Under the pieces are notes generated by a model. The model was not told the DNA's origin, did no database searches, and worked only from the letters and a program-made list of their open reading frames with translations. A program made the translations under genes and the position numbers. A stretch of DNA of 35,009 bases, taken from Tritrichomonas foetus (Eukaryota > Parabasalia > Tritrichomonadida > Tritrichomonadidae). The stretch's first letter is position 1. Every line of letters begins with the position of its first letter. Shown here piece after piece: positions 16,374 to 27,362 of this stretch. The stretch is taken from the NCBI GenBank assembly GCA_001839685.1, contig MLAK01001018.1, positions 3,491 to 38,499 of the forward strand, read 5' to 3'.

Positions 16374-18752
16374 CTAAAATCCACCAAATCTTCTCGGACT
16401 TTTTCCAGGAAAATCATTTTTTCCAGGAACGACAATTTTAGTTTGAAGTGGACATAGAACGGTATACTTCGCTCTTGGATTAACATGAGGATTCACTTGT
16501 TGAATATTTTGGTTCTTCATTTGGTTATTATAGTGTGCTGGGATAATTTTGTTGTTTTGAAGATGATTATTTTGATTATTATGCGAGTTTCGTTGATTCA
16601 CTTGCATTCTTTGAAGACGTGGAGGAGGTGGACGTGTTGGCATTGATGCCCAACAAGCACCTTGTCTTGTTCTGTTGGCTTCTTCTTCAACTTGATTTCC
16701 ACAAGTCAGATTAACGATTTTTGTCTCACTCACCCGTAGTGCCCCACTATTTGCAATTGCAGCGCGAATTGCCTTGATTTTTAACATTTGCTTTTCATGA
16801 ATTTCGAGAATTCTTTGTGTTGCGGTTTTATTACTCATTCCATCAGAATTGAAATCTTTAATATTCGAGTGATTAAGATGAATATTTTCATTATTTGATG
16901 ATGCTTTTACACCAGATGCACGAATAAGCATAACTCCATTTTCTTTATCTTTTCGAGCAACGTCTGCATCGACGATAACAGCGCCACCATCTTTGCCTCG
17001 GAAGAAAAGTCGATAAGAATCTCTTCCGTTATTTTTCTTGATACCAAGGGGAAGAACACTCCCACGATTAGTATTAGCAATTTCTGGAGAATCTTCACGT
17101 TCAAGCTGAAGAAGAGCATTAAATTCTTTCTCATCTTGTTCACCAAAATGAGAGAATCCATTATTTTCATTATTTTGAATATTATTATTGTTTTGGTTTT
17201 GTTCGGTAATGTGATTTGTTGGATTGAGTTCATTTTCTTTAGATTTTTGATTTGATGTGTGATTCGCAATTACTGATGTATTAATTGAAGGATTATGATT
17301 TGTGAGAGATGGAGTTGATTTTTCTGGAATTATGTCGTTGTTATTGGAATTATCATGTATATTACCATTATCCTTATTTACATTTTCATTTAAATGAGTA
17401 TTGAAATCTTCTGATGTTTCATTTTGTTTATTTGATTGAATATCATTGTTTTGATCGTTATTTTGTTCAGCGTTATGTTGGGATGAATTTTCTAGAATAT
17501 TAGGTAGTTTATCATCACTTTTGTTTTGTTCAATAGAACTGTGAATAGAATAATTATTTCTATCTTTCACAGAATTATTCGATATTGACTCTACTTCTTC
17601 CTTTCCCCATTTCTTTGGCATTTGAACTCCGAATGAACCAGATTTTTGATTTGTTGTTCCATCAAATTTATCAAATTTTGGATTGGAATTATTTGGTTGA
17701 TTATTGTTGTTGAAATATGGTTGTTCATCAAAATTATTCCCATCAAAATTGTTTTTAAAATTATTGTGATATGAAAAACCTGGTTCTGGTTCAATATCGA
17801 CAAAAAAGAAATCAACATTTCGAATTAAAATTGTATTATTTTCAACTTTTTCTTCTTTCTTTTCATCTTTAATTATTTCTTCTTTTTTTATTGAAATCTC
17901 TTCATTTTTCAAGGGAATATTAAATTCGATTTTTCCAGAATTAACAAGTTTGTTTTTCTTTTCAAGGAAATGAACTTTTTCTTGAAGTTGTTCAATCAAT
18001 TTTGCTTTTTCTAAATTCACTTTTTTAAGAGATTCAATTTGGTTTTTATTTTCAAAATTTTCATGATTCAAATTCAAAATTTCAAGGCGATGTTCAACAT
18101 TGGATTTCGACATTGCTTCAATTTCATTACTTAATTCCGACACAATTTTTACTAAATGCGCTTCGCGAAGCCTCAATTGTTGTAATTCCATTTCTTTATC
18201 TGGATCAAATTGAAACTCCAAACCTTTTGCATCATCAGAGATTTCTTTATTTAATTGAAGCATTGTTGGAATGTTACTTTTATTATTTTCTTGATGATTT
18301 TGACTATCATAACTAAAATTAAAATCACTCAAACTATTATTATAGTCACTCATATTATTATAATCACCACATCTTTGTCGAATTAAAGAATCTGCCAAAT
18401 TTGAAATAGTTTCTCTTGCGTTTGATAATTTACTATCAAAATTACTGATATCTACTTCAAGTTTAGGTGAAAATTCATCAATTATATCCTGTGTGTCATT
18501 TTGTGTAGTTTCTATTTGGTTCAAAAGAAGCTTCTCAAAATCTTCATAATTTTTTCGTCGGGCATCTCCCCATCTATGCACATCTTTCAAAATGGCTTCA
18601 CTCTGCTGGGTCTGCAGGGATCCAATCAATGACAAAACATCGGACGGCGTTTCATTTGGCGCTGATGGTGCTGATTCGAGTTCTTCGATATGTTCGAGAA
18701 GTCTGTGGGCGGTATTAACGATTTCTTGCCCAATTCCTGTTCGCTCTTGCAT
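16374..18752 (-). CDS. Asn-rich protein with N-terminal coiled coil
   Basis: This 792-residue protein starts at ATG 18752. Residues 1-180 are helical with Asp/Asn/Ser-rich stretches, and residues about 180-280 form a clear coiled coil (REAHLVKIVSELSNEIEAM). Residues about 325-540 are strongly Asn/Gln/Ser/Asp-rich and probably disordered. Residues about 550-660 contain a more ordered segment (SYRLFFRGKDGGAVIVDADV). The C terminus is basic with a PPPPR patch and ends in a Gly/Phe/Arg-rich stretch. The four-proline patch could bind SH3, WW or profilin-type partners, but this is conjecture. No enzyme motif is present and the family is not recognised. It lies 626 bases downstream of the start of... 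the neighbouring giant LRR gene's 3' end and shares its orientation. Confidence 0.75.
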   Translation of the reverse strand: MQERTGIGQEIVNTAHRLLEHIEELESAPSAPNETPSDVLSLIGSLQTQQSEAILKDVHRWGDARRKNYEDFEKLLLNQIETTQNDTQDIIDEFSPKLEVDISNFDSKLSNARETISNLADSLIRQRCGDYNNMSDYNNSLSDFNFSYDSQNHQENNKSNIPTMLQLNKEISDDAKGLEFQFDPDKEMELQQLRLREAHLVKIVSELSNEIEAMSKSNVEHRLEILNLNHENFENKNQIESLKKVNLEKAKLIEQLQEKVHFLEKKNKLVNSGKIEFNIPLKNEEISIKKEEIIKDEKKEEKVENNTILIRNVDFFFVDIEPEPGFSYHNNFKNNFDGNNFDEQPYFNNNNQPNNSNPKFDKFDGTTNQKSGSFGVQMPKKWGKEEVESISNNSVKDRNNYSIHSSIEQNKSDDKLPNILENSSQHNAEQNNDQNNDIQSNKQNETSEDFNTHLNENVNKDNGNIHDNSNNNDIIPEKSTPSLTNHNPSINTSVIANHTSNQKSKENELNPTNHITEQNQNNNNIQNNENNGFSHFGEQDEKEFNALLQLEREDSPEIANTNRGSVLPLGIKKNNGRDSYRLFFRGKDGGAVIVDADVARKDKENGVMLIRASGVKASSNNENIHLNHSNIKDFNSDGMSNKTATQRILEIHEKQMLKIKAIRAAIANSGALRVSETKIVNLTCGNQVEEEANRTRQGACWASMPTRPPPPRLQRMQVNQRNSHNNQNNHLQNNKIIPAHYNNQMKNQNIQQVNPHVNPRAKYTVLCPLQTKIVVPGKNDFPGKSPRRFGGF

Positions 18753-19378
18753 TTGCTGAATTTTCCAAAATTCAAATAATTATCGGATTATCATTAAGAA
18801 TATGATTATCTTGAGAAGTTAAAATTAAAAAAGCATTTTATTGTGATTAATATTTAAATAAATTAATATATACATTTTATTAGAGTTCTAATAGCAAAAT
18901 ATATGTTGTATTAGAAAATATATGTAAAATATTATTATGAATATAACTGCGTGAAATTCTATGAAGATGCAGAAAAAACGTGTAAAATCAATATTCAAAA
19001 AGTTTCGTGATAATGAGAGAATTCTAATTTTAAATGGTCTAATATGTAATTTGATAAATTAGTATTTCGGTTTATTAGAAATTTCTGAAATTACCAGAAT
19101 TTTTTCAATATTTATTTCGAATCATTCAAATTTATAGATTTTTTCTTGAGACATAATGGAGTAATGAATAAATAAATGAACAAATATTTTATTTTATTTT
19201 ATTAATTACCTGAATAGGTAAGCTTGAATGAAATATGAAATCATGAATATCAACCAAATTTATATAAATCATTATTTAATTCATCTACATTCATAGATGA
19301 TTTGATTTTTCTATATATATATAATAGTAAATAAGAAATTCAAATAACTTGATATAAATTTATAAACATTTTAATACA
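18753..19378. other. AT-rich intergenic region
   Basis: This 626-base gap separates two minus-strand genes and must contain the promoter of the 16374-18752 gene and the 3' end of the giant LRR gene. A 33-codon plus-strand ORF (18961-19062) starts with ATG and is Lys-rich at its start, but has no other support. Nothing else is recognised. Confidence 0.5.
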
Positions 19379-22300
19379 TTACATGGTTATCGAATATAAA
19401 GGAATAATCCTTTCAGGATTGAATATTATAATGGTCTCAATTCCGTTCATCGAAAAAATGTGTGAATCATATCCTTCAACTTGAATTCTTTGTATTTCTG
19501 TTGGACTTGGATTGGTCGATGTTTTCTTGGTGTTTATCGATTGTGTGCCCAAATCAGCAACGCATAACAAAAATTGAGTTGGTAGTGGTTTTGGCATATG
19601 CGATAAATATCTGAAAATGACAGAATTCCATTCAATTTGTGGAATATTGTCAGAAAAATCAACATCATTTCCATAAATTGGCAGCAAAGCAAGAATCGGT
19701 TGACTTCCATTGAATTTCCGCTTAAACTCCATGAAAGAAGAAGCAGAAGGAAGTTTTACCATATTCTTAATGAAGACGTCATTACGAAGTGAAACACTCA
19801 TCCAAAAATGAACAATTTTGAATTCATGTGAAAGTGGATGAAGAACAGATGGTTGTTCAGAAGGTGTTGGAACAAGTGCACTCTTTAGAATAGTTTTTTC
19901 ACATTCACCAAAATTCATGTATTCAGCATTAATGTTATTCATACTACCTACACTATTTTTAGAGTTTCTATTCATGCTTCCAGTCACATTTAAAGAGTTC
20001 AAATGTGATGAATTATTCAATGAATTATTTATGTCACTTTTAGAAGAAGTTGAAAAATGTGGATTTAAATGCGACGGATAGAATACTTTTTGTTGCTCAT
20101 CAGATATAAAAGAAGCTTCTTTGGATTCATCAAAATTGTTACTTACATCATCTGTTTTATATTTTTTGTGATGATTTTTATATCTTTCTTGATGTGAATT
20201 TGGAAAATCTTGGTTAATTTTACTTTGGATTAATTCAAACTTTTTCTTTTTATGCTTTTGATCATCGTTGTATTTGATATCATCATAAATATCTAACTTT
20301 TCTAATTTGGTGGGTGATTTTGAATCTTTTGGAGTATGGTCATGTTTATTTCGATGTTTAATTTGATTAAAATTGTCTTTAAAATCGGTGTTCATTGTAT
20401 CATTGATTAATTCATGATCAATTAGAAGATTTGTAGGTGATTGTTTCATAGTCAATTCATTTTTGGATTTATTGTTCATTTTCTTTTTAGATATATCTTC
20501 TTTGGATTTCCTATCTTTTCTTTTTGTGTCCTTTGGTGGAACATCTTTTACCTTTTTATCCTTGGAAATTACTTCTTTCACAAGATTTTCTTTATGATTA
20601 TTTTTAGCTTTTTTATCTTTATGCTTTACATCTGGTGAATGAATATCTTTTGAATTTTTGTAGTCTTGTGAATTCCTGACTGTAGGATCTGCAAAAGATT
20701 TTGGATTTTTCTTTGGAATTATGAAGTTGTCATCGATTTCAGGAAGAAAAGTTGCAGAATCTAAAGAAACTTTTGTATTAGATGATATTTCATGGTCTTT
20801 AACAGAATTTTGAACTTTTTTATTATCGCCTTTTTTCTTGATTGGCTCAATTATATCGATTGAGTTTCGAGAAGTAGTTTTTATTTCTTCAGTTCTGAAG
20901 TTTTTGTTGGGAGTCTGATAGAAATTTTGATTCACTTCATTTCTTAGATGACGATTATCTTCCAAAACATCACCTACCAAACTAATGATTTTTTCTAAAG
21001 ATTGATTTTGTGACTGTTGATATTGGTTATTTTGGTATGGAAATTGGTGTTGTTGTGAAGGTGATTGGATTGAATATACTGAACTAGATTGTCTTATTGT
21101 TTCTCGTAGAAATGAAAGTTGATCAACAATTGCTTGATTATGTCTTTCAAAACTAAGAAGGAACTGTTCGAAAGAAAATAAATGATTATTGTCTGGAAAT
21201 GTCTGCTTCGTGGGTTTACTAGAGTTGTTTTCTTGATCAGAATGGTGAGCTCTTCTCAAAATATGAGAAAGTGTTTTGGTATCAATGAAATCAACAATTT
21301 TATTTGATTTATATTTCATGGATGATAAATCAGTTTGTGCAGAAATTGTAGCTCTTTTAACATTAATATTATTTTCCACTTGGGCGATAGGTTTGTTTTT
21401 CTGAGCAATGTTATGCTGAGAATTAATAGTACGACCATCAATTTTTTCATTTACTAACATTAATTTTTCTCTGATTGTATTAAAGTATTCATTTTTCATA
21501 GATTCAAAATGCAGTTTTATGGTCTGCAAATCAGAAGCATATTCAGATAATTGTTGTTTTGTTGAAATTAGCATTTGAGTTTTAGAATTGTTTTGCATAG
21601 ATAAATCTGCAATTTGACGATTCAGACCTGATAAAATTTCATATTTATTATCGATGGAAGCACTTACAGCTGATAATTGCATATCTTTGTCTTCAATTTC
21701 ACCTCTAAGTTTGTTGATTAAGCAGTTCAAGCTATCATTTTTCTGTGATATTTCTCGAAGTTTTTGATCATTAACTTCATTTATATTATTTAATTCAGCC
21801 TTCAAAGAATTAATTTCAGCAACTTTCTGAAGTAACGAAGTTGAAAGATCTTCACTGTTTTCTTTAGTATTTCGAATCGTGGCATTTAAATCTGTTTCAA
21901 GTTGAACAATTTTATTTTGTTTTTCTTCTAATAATTGGTTTAAATCATTAAGTTCATTTATCTTATCAGTTAATATTTGAGAATTTTGTTGTTGAATTTG
22001 AACAATTTCGTTCGTATGATTATTGTGTATGGTAGAATTAAAATCACGGAATTTGTTTTGTAATTGACTAATTTTATATTTTAATTCATCAATAAACGAA
22101 ATATTAGATTGAATTTTGTCTTGCATTAATAATAATTTTTTATTGAAGGATTCGGAAAAATTGATACTATATGTTGAAATTTTGTGTTGGATTTCATTAT
22201 TTATTTTGATATCATTATCTTCTTTTTGCTGATTTAAATTTTCTTCTATATTTGATAGTTTCAATAAAAGATCACTGTTTTCTTTTTCTATTTGCTCTAA

Positions 22301-25300
22301 TTTTGAAGCGCTTTCATTTTTTTGATTAATCAAACTTTCTTTCATTTCTTCAATTATTTTATTCAGTTCATTGATTGTATCATCTTTCACTTTAATTTCA
22401 CGGTGAATTGATTCATTAATGTCGGTGGAGCTTAGAATTTCTTGCATTTTTTGATTATTTTCATTCGTAGCATTTTCTAATTCTCTTTGTAATTCCTCAA
22501 TTTTGGATTTACAGTCATTATTATCTTTTTCCATGATGGAATTTTGGGAAATTAAATCTTGATTTTCTTTCATCAATTGTTCTTTAGTATTATTCAACTC
22601 AGAATTCTCTTTTTCAATTCGATTGATTCTTTCCTCTTTTTGTTCTAGTTCATGTCGAATTTGAATGATATTTTCACTCTTTTGTCCTAATTGTGTAATA
22701 GTGTCATTCTTTTCCTCCAACTCTTTTTCAAGGTTGTGAATTTTGTTTGTCAAATCTTCTTCTAATTTTATCTTTTCTGAAGAAATTTGTTGATTTAAAA
22801 TTTGGAGTTGATTTACTTCTTTCTTTGTTTCTTCTAAGAGAGTATTGTTGACTGTGAATTTGTCACTTAAATCAGAATTTTGATGAGACATATAATCATT
22901 TTCTTGTTTTGTTTTACGAATTTCTACACTCAAGTTTTCATTTGAAGAGCTTAAATTATAAATACTTGCCTGAGCCTGTGTGAGGTTATCTGATAACTCT
23001 TGTTTCTCACTTTGAATTAGAGCGAGATCATTTGAGCTCTTTTCAAGTTGAGTTGTTAAATTATGGTTTTGATTGTTAAGTTCAAGAATTTGATTCGATA
23101 AATTATCAATTTGATTGGAGAGTTCATCAATTTTTTGATTTTTCTCATATTCTAGTTGCTTTTTGTTTTCATTTATCTCAGTTATTTCATTTTTCATTGT
23201 TTGTACTTCATCTTCTAATTTTTGATTCTTTCCCAATAAATCTTCATATTGATTTTGAAAGCTTGAGATATCCTGTTCCATTTTTGTTAATTTATGTACT
23301 CTGTCGATTAATTGCTGTTCTTTTTCATCTAACTTTAGTTGGATTTTTATATTTTGTTCATTTAAATCATCTATCTTTTTCTCTTTTTCCAAAATATCGT
23401 TGGCAATTTTTTCATTTTGCTGATTTAATTGAATAATGGTTTCGTTGTTATTATTTAATGAATTCGTAATTAATTCAATTTGATTATTTAATTCCAAAAT
23501 TTTAGTTTGCAATTCCTCATTAGTTTTACTAGCATTTTGTAATTCTGTCGAATGTAACTCATCTTTTTCTTTCATTTCTTCAATATTTTGGTTCATTTGT
23601 TGCTTTTGCCTATTAATTTCCTCATTCAAAGAAGTAATTTCATCAACTTTTTCTTCAATTTTTTGTTTTTGATCATTAATTTTTTCATTCATATCATTTA
23701 TTTGGTCTTTTAATAGCGAGAATTCATTTTCTAATTTTAATAGTTGATCACATTTCTCTTTGTGATCTTCTTTAGCTTGGTTAAAATTCTGAGTTAATTC
23801 ATTTTTCTCGCTTTCAATTACCGAAAGCTTCTGGCATAGACTGTCTTTCTCATTATTAAGGGATTTAATCTGATCTTCTAAATCATTTATTTTTTGTGTT
23901 TGTTCTTTTATTTTGTAATCTTTTTCGTTCCCGTTTAAATCTGATAAATTTTGTATTTCTAAAATTTGATTGTCTCTTTTTTCAATCTGTTCATGTAAAT
24001 CTGCGATTTGCATATTTAATGATTTGTTGGAATTTTCTAAATTATTTTTATTATCGAATAAAGAATTGATTTCAGTTTTTAATTTTTCGACTTCTTCTGA
24101 TAAAAGGTTCCTTTGATTATTATAATTTTCGTTTAGTGCATCAATTTCTTTTTGTTTTCTCAAAATATTGGTTTCATTATCTGCAATCAATTTTTCAACT
24201 TGATGTTTGAGTGCTTTGTTTTCATCATTGATATGTTCAATTTCATTATTCTTTTCATGAGTTAACTTTAAAATATTGTCTTTTAGTTCATTTTGATTAT
24301 CAATGGCCAATTTTTCTAGAGATTCGTTCATTTCTTTGATCTTCAAGGCTCGTGAATTTAATTCATTAGTAAGTTCTTCAATTATAATTTTCATTTGCTC
24401 TAATTGTTCAGAATTTCCATGAAGTGTGCTGTTTAAATTTGATATCTCTTCATCTTTATTATTAATTGCTTCGATGTTATTCTGGATTTGATTGGATTTT
24501 TCTTGAAGTAGCAGATTTAGTTTATTAATTTCTTTGTCTTTATCAGAAATTGCATTACTATCACTTTCCATTTGGTTTGATTTTTCTTGAAGAATAGAAT
24601 TTAATTTGTTAATTTCATCATCTTTACTGGAAATTATTTTTAAATTGTTTTCTATTTGATCCGATTTTTCCTGAAGAAGTGAATTCAATTTATTTATTTC
24701 TCCATCTTTATTAAAAATGGTATTGCAATTATTTTCAATTTGATTAGTTTTTTCTTGAATTACCTCCTTTAATCTATTAATTTCTTCATCTTTGTGAGAT
24801 ATAGTATTATTATCTTTATCAATTTGATCAGACTTTTCTTTTAATAAATTATTAAGTTTGTGAATCTCTTCATCTTTTTGAGAAATTGTATTAATATCAT
24901 TTTCCTTTTCATGCAGACATTCATTATATTTATTTGTTAATTCTTCAATATCTTTATTAAGACCAGATATTTCATCACATTTTAATTGAAAATCATTTTT
25001 GTGAGTATCAATTAAGGATTGGATTTCTTTTTCTTTGTTTAGTAAACTTTCTTCTAAATTTTTATTCTTTTGAGAGAGCTTATTGAGTTGAGAAACATTA
25101 TCATTACTTACTGAGTTTGAATTCTGAAGACATTCTTTCAGGCGTTCAATTTCATTAGTAAGTTCAGAGATTGTTATATCTTTTTGTTCTATAATTTTCT
25201 TATTATTTTCTGAATGTTTTTGATGAACCTGAATCATTTCTTGATAATTTGATTCTTTTTCTTCTAATTCTGTATGTAAACTGTGAATACGCTCATTTAA

Positions 25301-27136
25301 TTCTTTAATTTCTTGTTTTAATTGTTTTTGAACATGAGAACTTTCAGCCTCTATCACTTGATTTTTGTCTTCTAATTCAGCAATTGAATTTTCTTGCTGA
25401 GAAATTTTCTCATACGCTTCTTTTTGAGCCAAATCTAATTTTTTTGTATTTTCGTTGGCTTCATTTAGTCTTTCATTTAAGTCAACAATTTGACGATTTC
25501 TATCTTTAATTACTTCATCTTTCAAAAGCTCGCTTTTATTTAATTCTTCAATTCCTGCGTTTGCTTTTTTCAAATTCTCGACAAGAGCATTTCTTTCTTC
25601 TCGAGTTTTGTCTAATTTAGCATTTAATTTTTGAATGATTTTTTCAGAATTATCTGTAGCAGAATTTTTTATTAATTGATTATCTGTTTCCAACTGTTTG
25701 ATTCTTTCATTTAATTCCCCTTCTCTAATTCGATAATCTTTTATTGCTTTTTCTAAAGACTCTAAAAATTCTTTTGTTTGATTTGTTTGGCTGGATTGTT
25801 CAACTAATAGATTTGTTTTCATTGTAATTTTTCTTTCATTAGTGACTGAAATGTCATCTTCCATACTTTCTTCAAATTCATCGTCAGCTGACTCCCCATG
25901 CGAGTTAATAAGTATTTTAACCTCATCAGAATCATCAAAATTATTTTGAGATTTACTAAATGATAAATTACTGACATCATCATCTTCTGACTCTCCTTGA
26001 CTGCTTGATGCTGGTGCTGAACATTTCGGCGATGGTTTAATTATTTCATCTGTTACTTTAATTCTATCAACCATTTCAATAGGCCCTATTGCATTTTGAA
26101 GGATAATTTGTCTAAAGTGTGTCCTCTTATCTGCATTGTTTGGATATTGTTGATTAATTTTTAATATTGAATCAAAAACAGTCTTTTCATCATTAATAAA
26201 ATCGACTGGATATAAACCATTGGTCAGAGGAGTGCCTCTTAAATCAATAAATCGAAGAATTTTGGCTTCTCTAACAAAATTAACAACATCATCAATATTG
26301 TTTATTTCAGTTCCAGTGAGATCAATAATTTCGATATTCGGGAAAATATTTAAAACCAAAGACATTGTTTGAATTTTAGTAAATGATGCAATTAAAGCTC
26401 TTAATTTTTGCATTTTTTCATTAATTTTGAGAGAATCATCTGTTAATGGATTACCTCTGACTTTCAAATAAATTAAAGAACTTAGTCCAGTAAATGAAGC
26501 TAATGTTGTCACTTTATTATTTGAAATATCAATATCTTCAATTGTTGGATGATTCAGTACATAATTAGCATCGGATATTTTATTTTTCTGACATGTTAGA
26601 TGTTTTAATTTCGGAAAAGTTTCAATTCCTTTCAATGATGTGAGAAGACATTCATCAATATATAATTGAATCAAATTTGGAAAAAGTTTTCCAAAATTTG
26701 CATTTCGAATTGGATTATGATGAACATCTAGAAGCATCAAATTTGGTAAAGGTGCTTTCAAATCAATTGTCTGGATTAAATTTCTTCCTATTAAAATTCG
26801 CTTCAAAAGTTTATTGTTTTCGAGACTTTCTAACACTTTGATTTTATTTTTTGAAAGGTCGAGCAATACCATTCTTGTTAATCGAGACAATCCTTGAATC
26901 TTTGTTATTTGGTTTGACGAAATATTTAAAAAAGATAAAGTCTGGTAACGCGAAAGTGAGGCCTCGTCGATCTGCGTGATTTTATTTTTCCGAAGTTTTA
27001 AAACTTGAAGATCGTAATTTAATCCGAATTCGTCTAATTCTGTGAGTGATTGAATTCCCTTTTCTGATAGATCAGCAACATCTTCTTGTCGAATTGAATA
27101 AGTGCTGGTCTCGGAAGGCATGTAACTCGGCAACAT
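19379..27136 (-). CDS. Giant LRR/coiled-coil protein (2585 residues)
   Basis: Starting at ATG 27136, residues about 30-330 form SDS22-like LRRs (LQVLKLRKNKITQI; LSFLNISSNQITKI; MVLLDLSKNKIKVL). An acidic Ser-rich linker (about 370-430) follows. Residues about 435-1900 are nearly unbroken coiled coil, including six tandem 28-residue repeats. Residues about 1900-2430 are Lys/Asn/Ser/Gln-rich and probably disordered, with many KDKK-type clusters that could contact microtubules, nucleic acid or acidic lipid. The last 150 residues (about 2430-2585) form a hydrophobic, apparently globular domain of unknown type (FKIVHFWMSVSL; PTQFLLCVADLG). LRR plus long coil is known from centrosomal and ciliary scaffolds, and trichomonads have an elaborate basal-body and pelta-axostyle cytoskeleton. 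A structural role there is reasonable inference, not shown. Confidence 0.85.
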   Translation of the reverse strand: MLPSYMPSETSTYSIRQEDVADLSEKGIQSLTELDEFGLNYDLQVLKLRKNKITQIDEASLSRYQTLSFLNISSNQITKIQGLSRLTRMVLLDLSKNKIKVLESLENNKLLKRILIGRNLIQTIDLKAPLPNLMLLDVHHNPIRNANFGKLFPNLIQLYIDECLLTSLKGIETFPKLKHLTCQKNKISDANYVLNHPTIEDIDISNNKVTTLASFTGLSSLIYLKVRGNPLTDDSLKINEKMQKLRALIASFTKIQTMSLVLNIFPNIEIIDLTGTEINNIDDVVNFVREAKILRFIDLRGTPLTNGLYPVDFINDEKTVFDSILKINQQYPNNADKRTHFRQIILQNAIGPIEMVDRIKVTDEIIKPSPKCSAPASSSQGESEDDDVSNLSFSKSQNNFDDSDEVKILINSHGESADDEFEESMEDDISVTNERKITMKTNLLVEQSSQTNQTKEFLESLEKAIKDYRIREGELNERIKQLETDNQLIKNSATDNSEKIIQKLNAKLDKTREERNALVENLKKANAGIEELNKSELLKDEVIKDRNRQIVDLNERLNEANENTKKLDLAQKEAYEKISQQENSIAELEDKNQVIEAESSHVQKQLKQEIKELNERIHSLHTELEEKESNYQEMIQVHQKHSENNKKIIEQKDITISELTNEIERLKECLQNSNSVSNDNVSQLNKLSQKNKNLEESLLNKEKEIQSLIDTHKNDFQLKCDEISGLNKDIEELTNKYNECLHEKENDINTISQKDEEIHKLNNLLKEKSDQIDKDNNTISHKDEEINRLKEVIQEKTNQIENNCNTIFNKDGEINKLNSLLQEKSDQIENNLKIISSKDDEINKLNSILQEKSNQMESDSNAISDKDKEINKLNLLLQEKSNQIQNNIEAINNKDEEISNLNSTLHGNSEQLEQMKIIIEELTNELNSRALKIKEMNESLEKLAIDNQNELKDNILKLTHEKNNEIEHINDENKALKHQVEKLIADNETNILRKQKEIDALNENYNNQRNLLSEEVEKLKTEINSLFDNKNNLENSNKSLNMQIADLHEQIEKRDNQILEIQNLSDLNGNEKDYKIKEQTQKINDLEDQIKSLNNEKDSLCQKLSVIESEKNELTQNFNQAKEDHKEKCDQLLKLENEFSLLKDQINDMNEKINDQKQKIEEKVDEITSLNEEINRQKQQMNQNIEEMKEKDELHSTELQNASKTNEELQTKILELNNQIELITNSLNNNNETIIQLNQQNEKIANDILEKEKKIDDLNEQNIKIQLKLDEKEQQLIDRVHKLTKMEQDISSFQNQYEDLLGKNQKLEDEVQTMKNEITEINENKKQLEYEKNQKIDELSNQIDNLSNQILELNNQNHNLTTQLEKSSNDLALIQSEKQELSDNLTQAQASIYNLSSSNENLSVEIRKTKQENDYMSHQNSDLSDKFTVNNTLLEETKKEVNQLQILNQQISSEKIKLEEDLTNKIHNLEKELEEKNDTITQLGQKSENIIQIRHELEQKEERINRIEKENSELNNTKEQLMKENQDLISQNSIMEKDNNDCKSKIEELQRELENATNENNQKMQEILSSTDINESIHREIKVKDDTINELNKIIEEMKESLINQKNESASKLEQIEKENSDLLLKLSNIEENLNQQKEDNDIKINNEIQHKISTYSINFSESFNKKLLLMQDKIQSNISFIDELKYKISQLQNKFRDFNSTIHNNHTNEIVQIQQQNSQILTDKINELNDLNQLLEEKQNKIVQLETDLNATIRNTKENSEDLSTSLLQKVAEINSLKAELNNINEVNDQKLREISQKNDSLNCLINKLRGEIEDKDMQLSAVSASIDNKYEILSGLNRQIADLSMQNNSKTQMLISTKQQLSEYASDLQTIKLHFESMKNEYFNTIREKLMLVNEKIDGRTINSQHNIAQKNKPIAQVENNINVKRATISAQTDLSSMKYKSNKIVDFIDTKTLSHILRRAHHSDQENNSSKPTKQTFPDNNHLFSFEQFLLSFERHNQAIVDQLSFLRETIRQSSSVYSIQSPSQQHQFPYQNNQYQQSQNQSLEKIISLVGDVLEDNRHLRNEVNQNFYQTPNKNFRTEEIKTTSRNSIDIIEPIKKKGDNKKVQNSVKDHEISSNTKVSLDSATFLPEIDDNFIIPKKNPKSFADPTVRNSQDYKNSKDIHSPDVKHKDKKAKNNHKENLVKEVISKDKKVKDVPPKDTKRKDRKSKEDISKKKMNNKSKNELTMKQSPTNLLIDHELINDTMNTDFKDNFNQIKHRNKHDHTPKDSKSPTKLEKLDIYDDIKYNDDQKHKKKKFELIQSKINQDFPNSHQERYKNHHKKYKTDDVSNNFDESKEASFISDEQQKVFYPSHLNPHFSTSSKSDINNSLNNSSHLNSLNVTGSMNRNSKNSVGSMNNINAEYMNFGECEKTILKSALVPTPSEQPSVLHPLSHEFKIVHFWMSVSLRNDVFIKNMVKLPSASSFMEFKRKFNGSQPILALLPIYGNDVDFSDNIPQIEWNSVIFRYLSHMPKPLPTQFLLCVADLGTQSINTKKTSTNPSPTEIQRIQVEGYDSHIFSMNGIETIIIFNPERIIPLYSITM
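24374..24877 (-). repeat. Six 84-bp units encoding a 28-residue coiled-coil repeat
   Basis: Six consecutive units each start with K-D-x-E-I and continue LNxLLQEKSxQIE followed by a variable acidic/Asn segment and a final Ile-containing stretch. The Lys codon of the first unit is at 24877 and that of the sixth at 24457, exactly five periods of 84 bases. The sixth unit decays at its end. Twenty-eight residues equals four heptads, so duplication keeps the coil in register. Confidence 0.85.
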
Positions 27137-27170
27137 CGCATTAAACGTACGTAAATTTGCAAATATATTT

Positions 27171-27176
27171 CAATGA
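27171..27176 (-). promoter_or_regulatory. Initiator-like element of the giant LRR gene
   Basis: On the minus strand TCATTG lies 35-40 bases before the ATG at 27136 and fits the trichomonad Initiator core. The match is short and tentative. Confidence 0.3.
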
Positions 27177-27362
27177 ATATTTGGCTAGTAATAAATTAAA
27201 TTGAATAGATATGAGCAAATAAACCAATAAAAAGCTTGTATCGGTATTTTATATACTGACCATTTATCTTCAGAACTCTTTGGAGAAATTTATTTGACCT
27301 TGATTCGAATAGAAAACGGTGAAAGGGTCTGCCCCTAATCTCAGTGATATCCTGACAATCTT

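Noticed and set aside
18961..19062. 33-residue plus-strand ORF starting with two Met in four codons
   Set aside because: Short, no homology recognised and no Initiator-like element; within chance for a 626-base gap.
27300..27362. Slightly GC-richer stretch before the SAPS-like ATG, checked as a tRNA or other RNA
   Set aside because: It has only a trivial GGG/CCC hairpin, no tRNA arms or box B; probably promoter or 5' leader.
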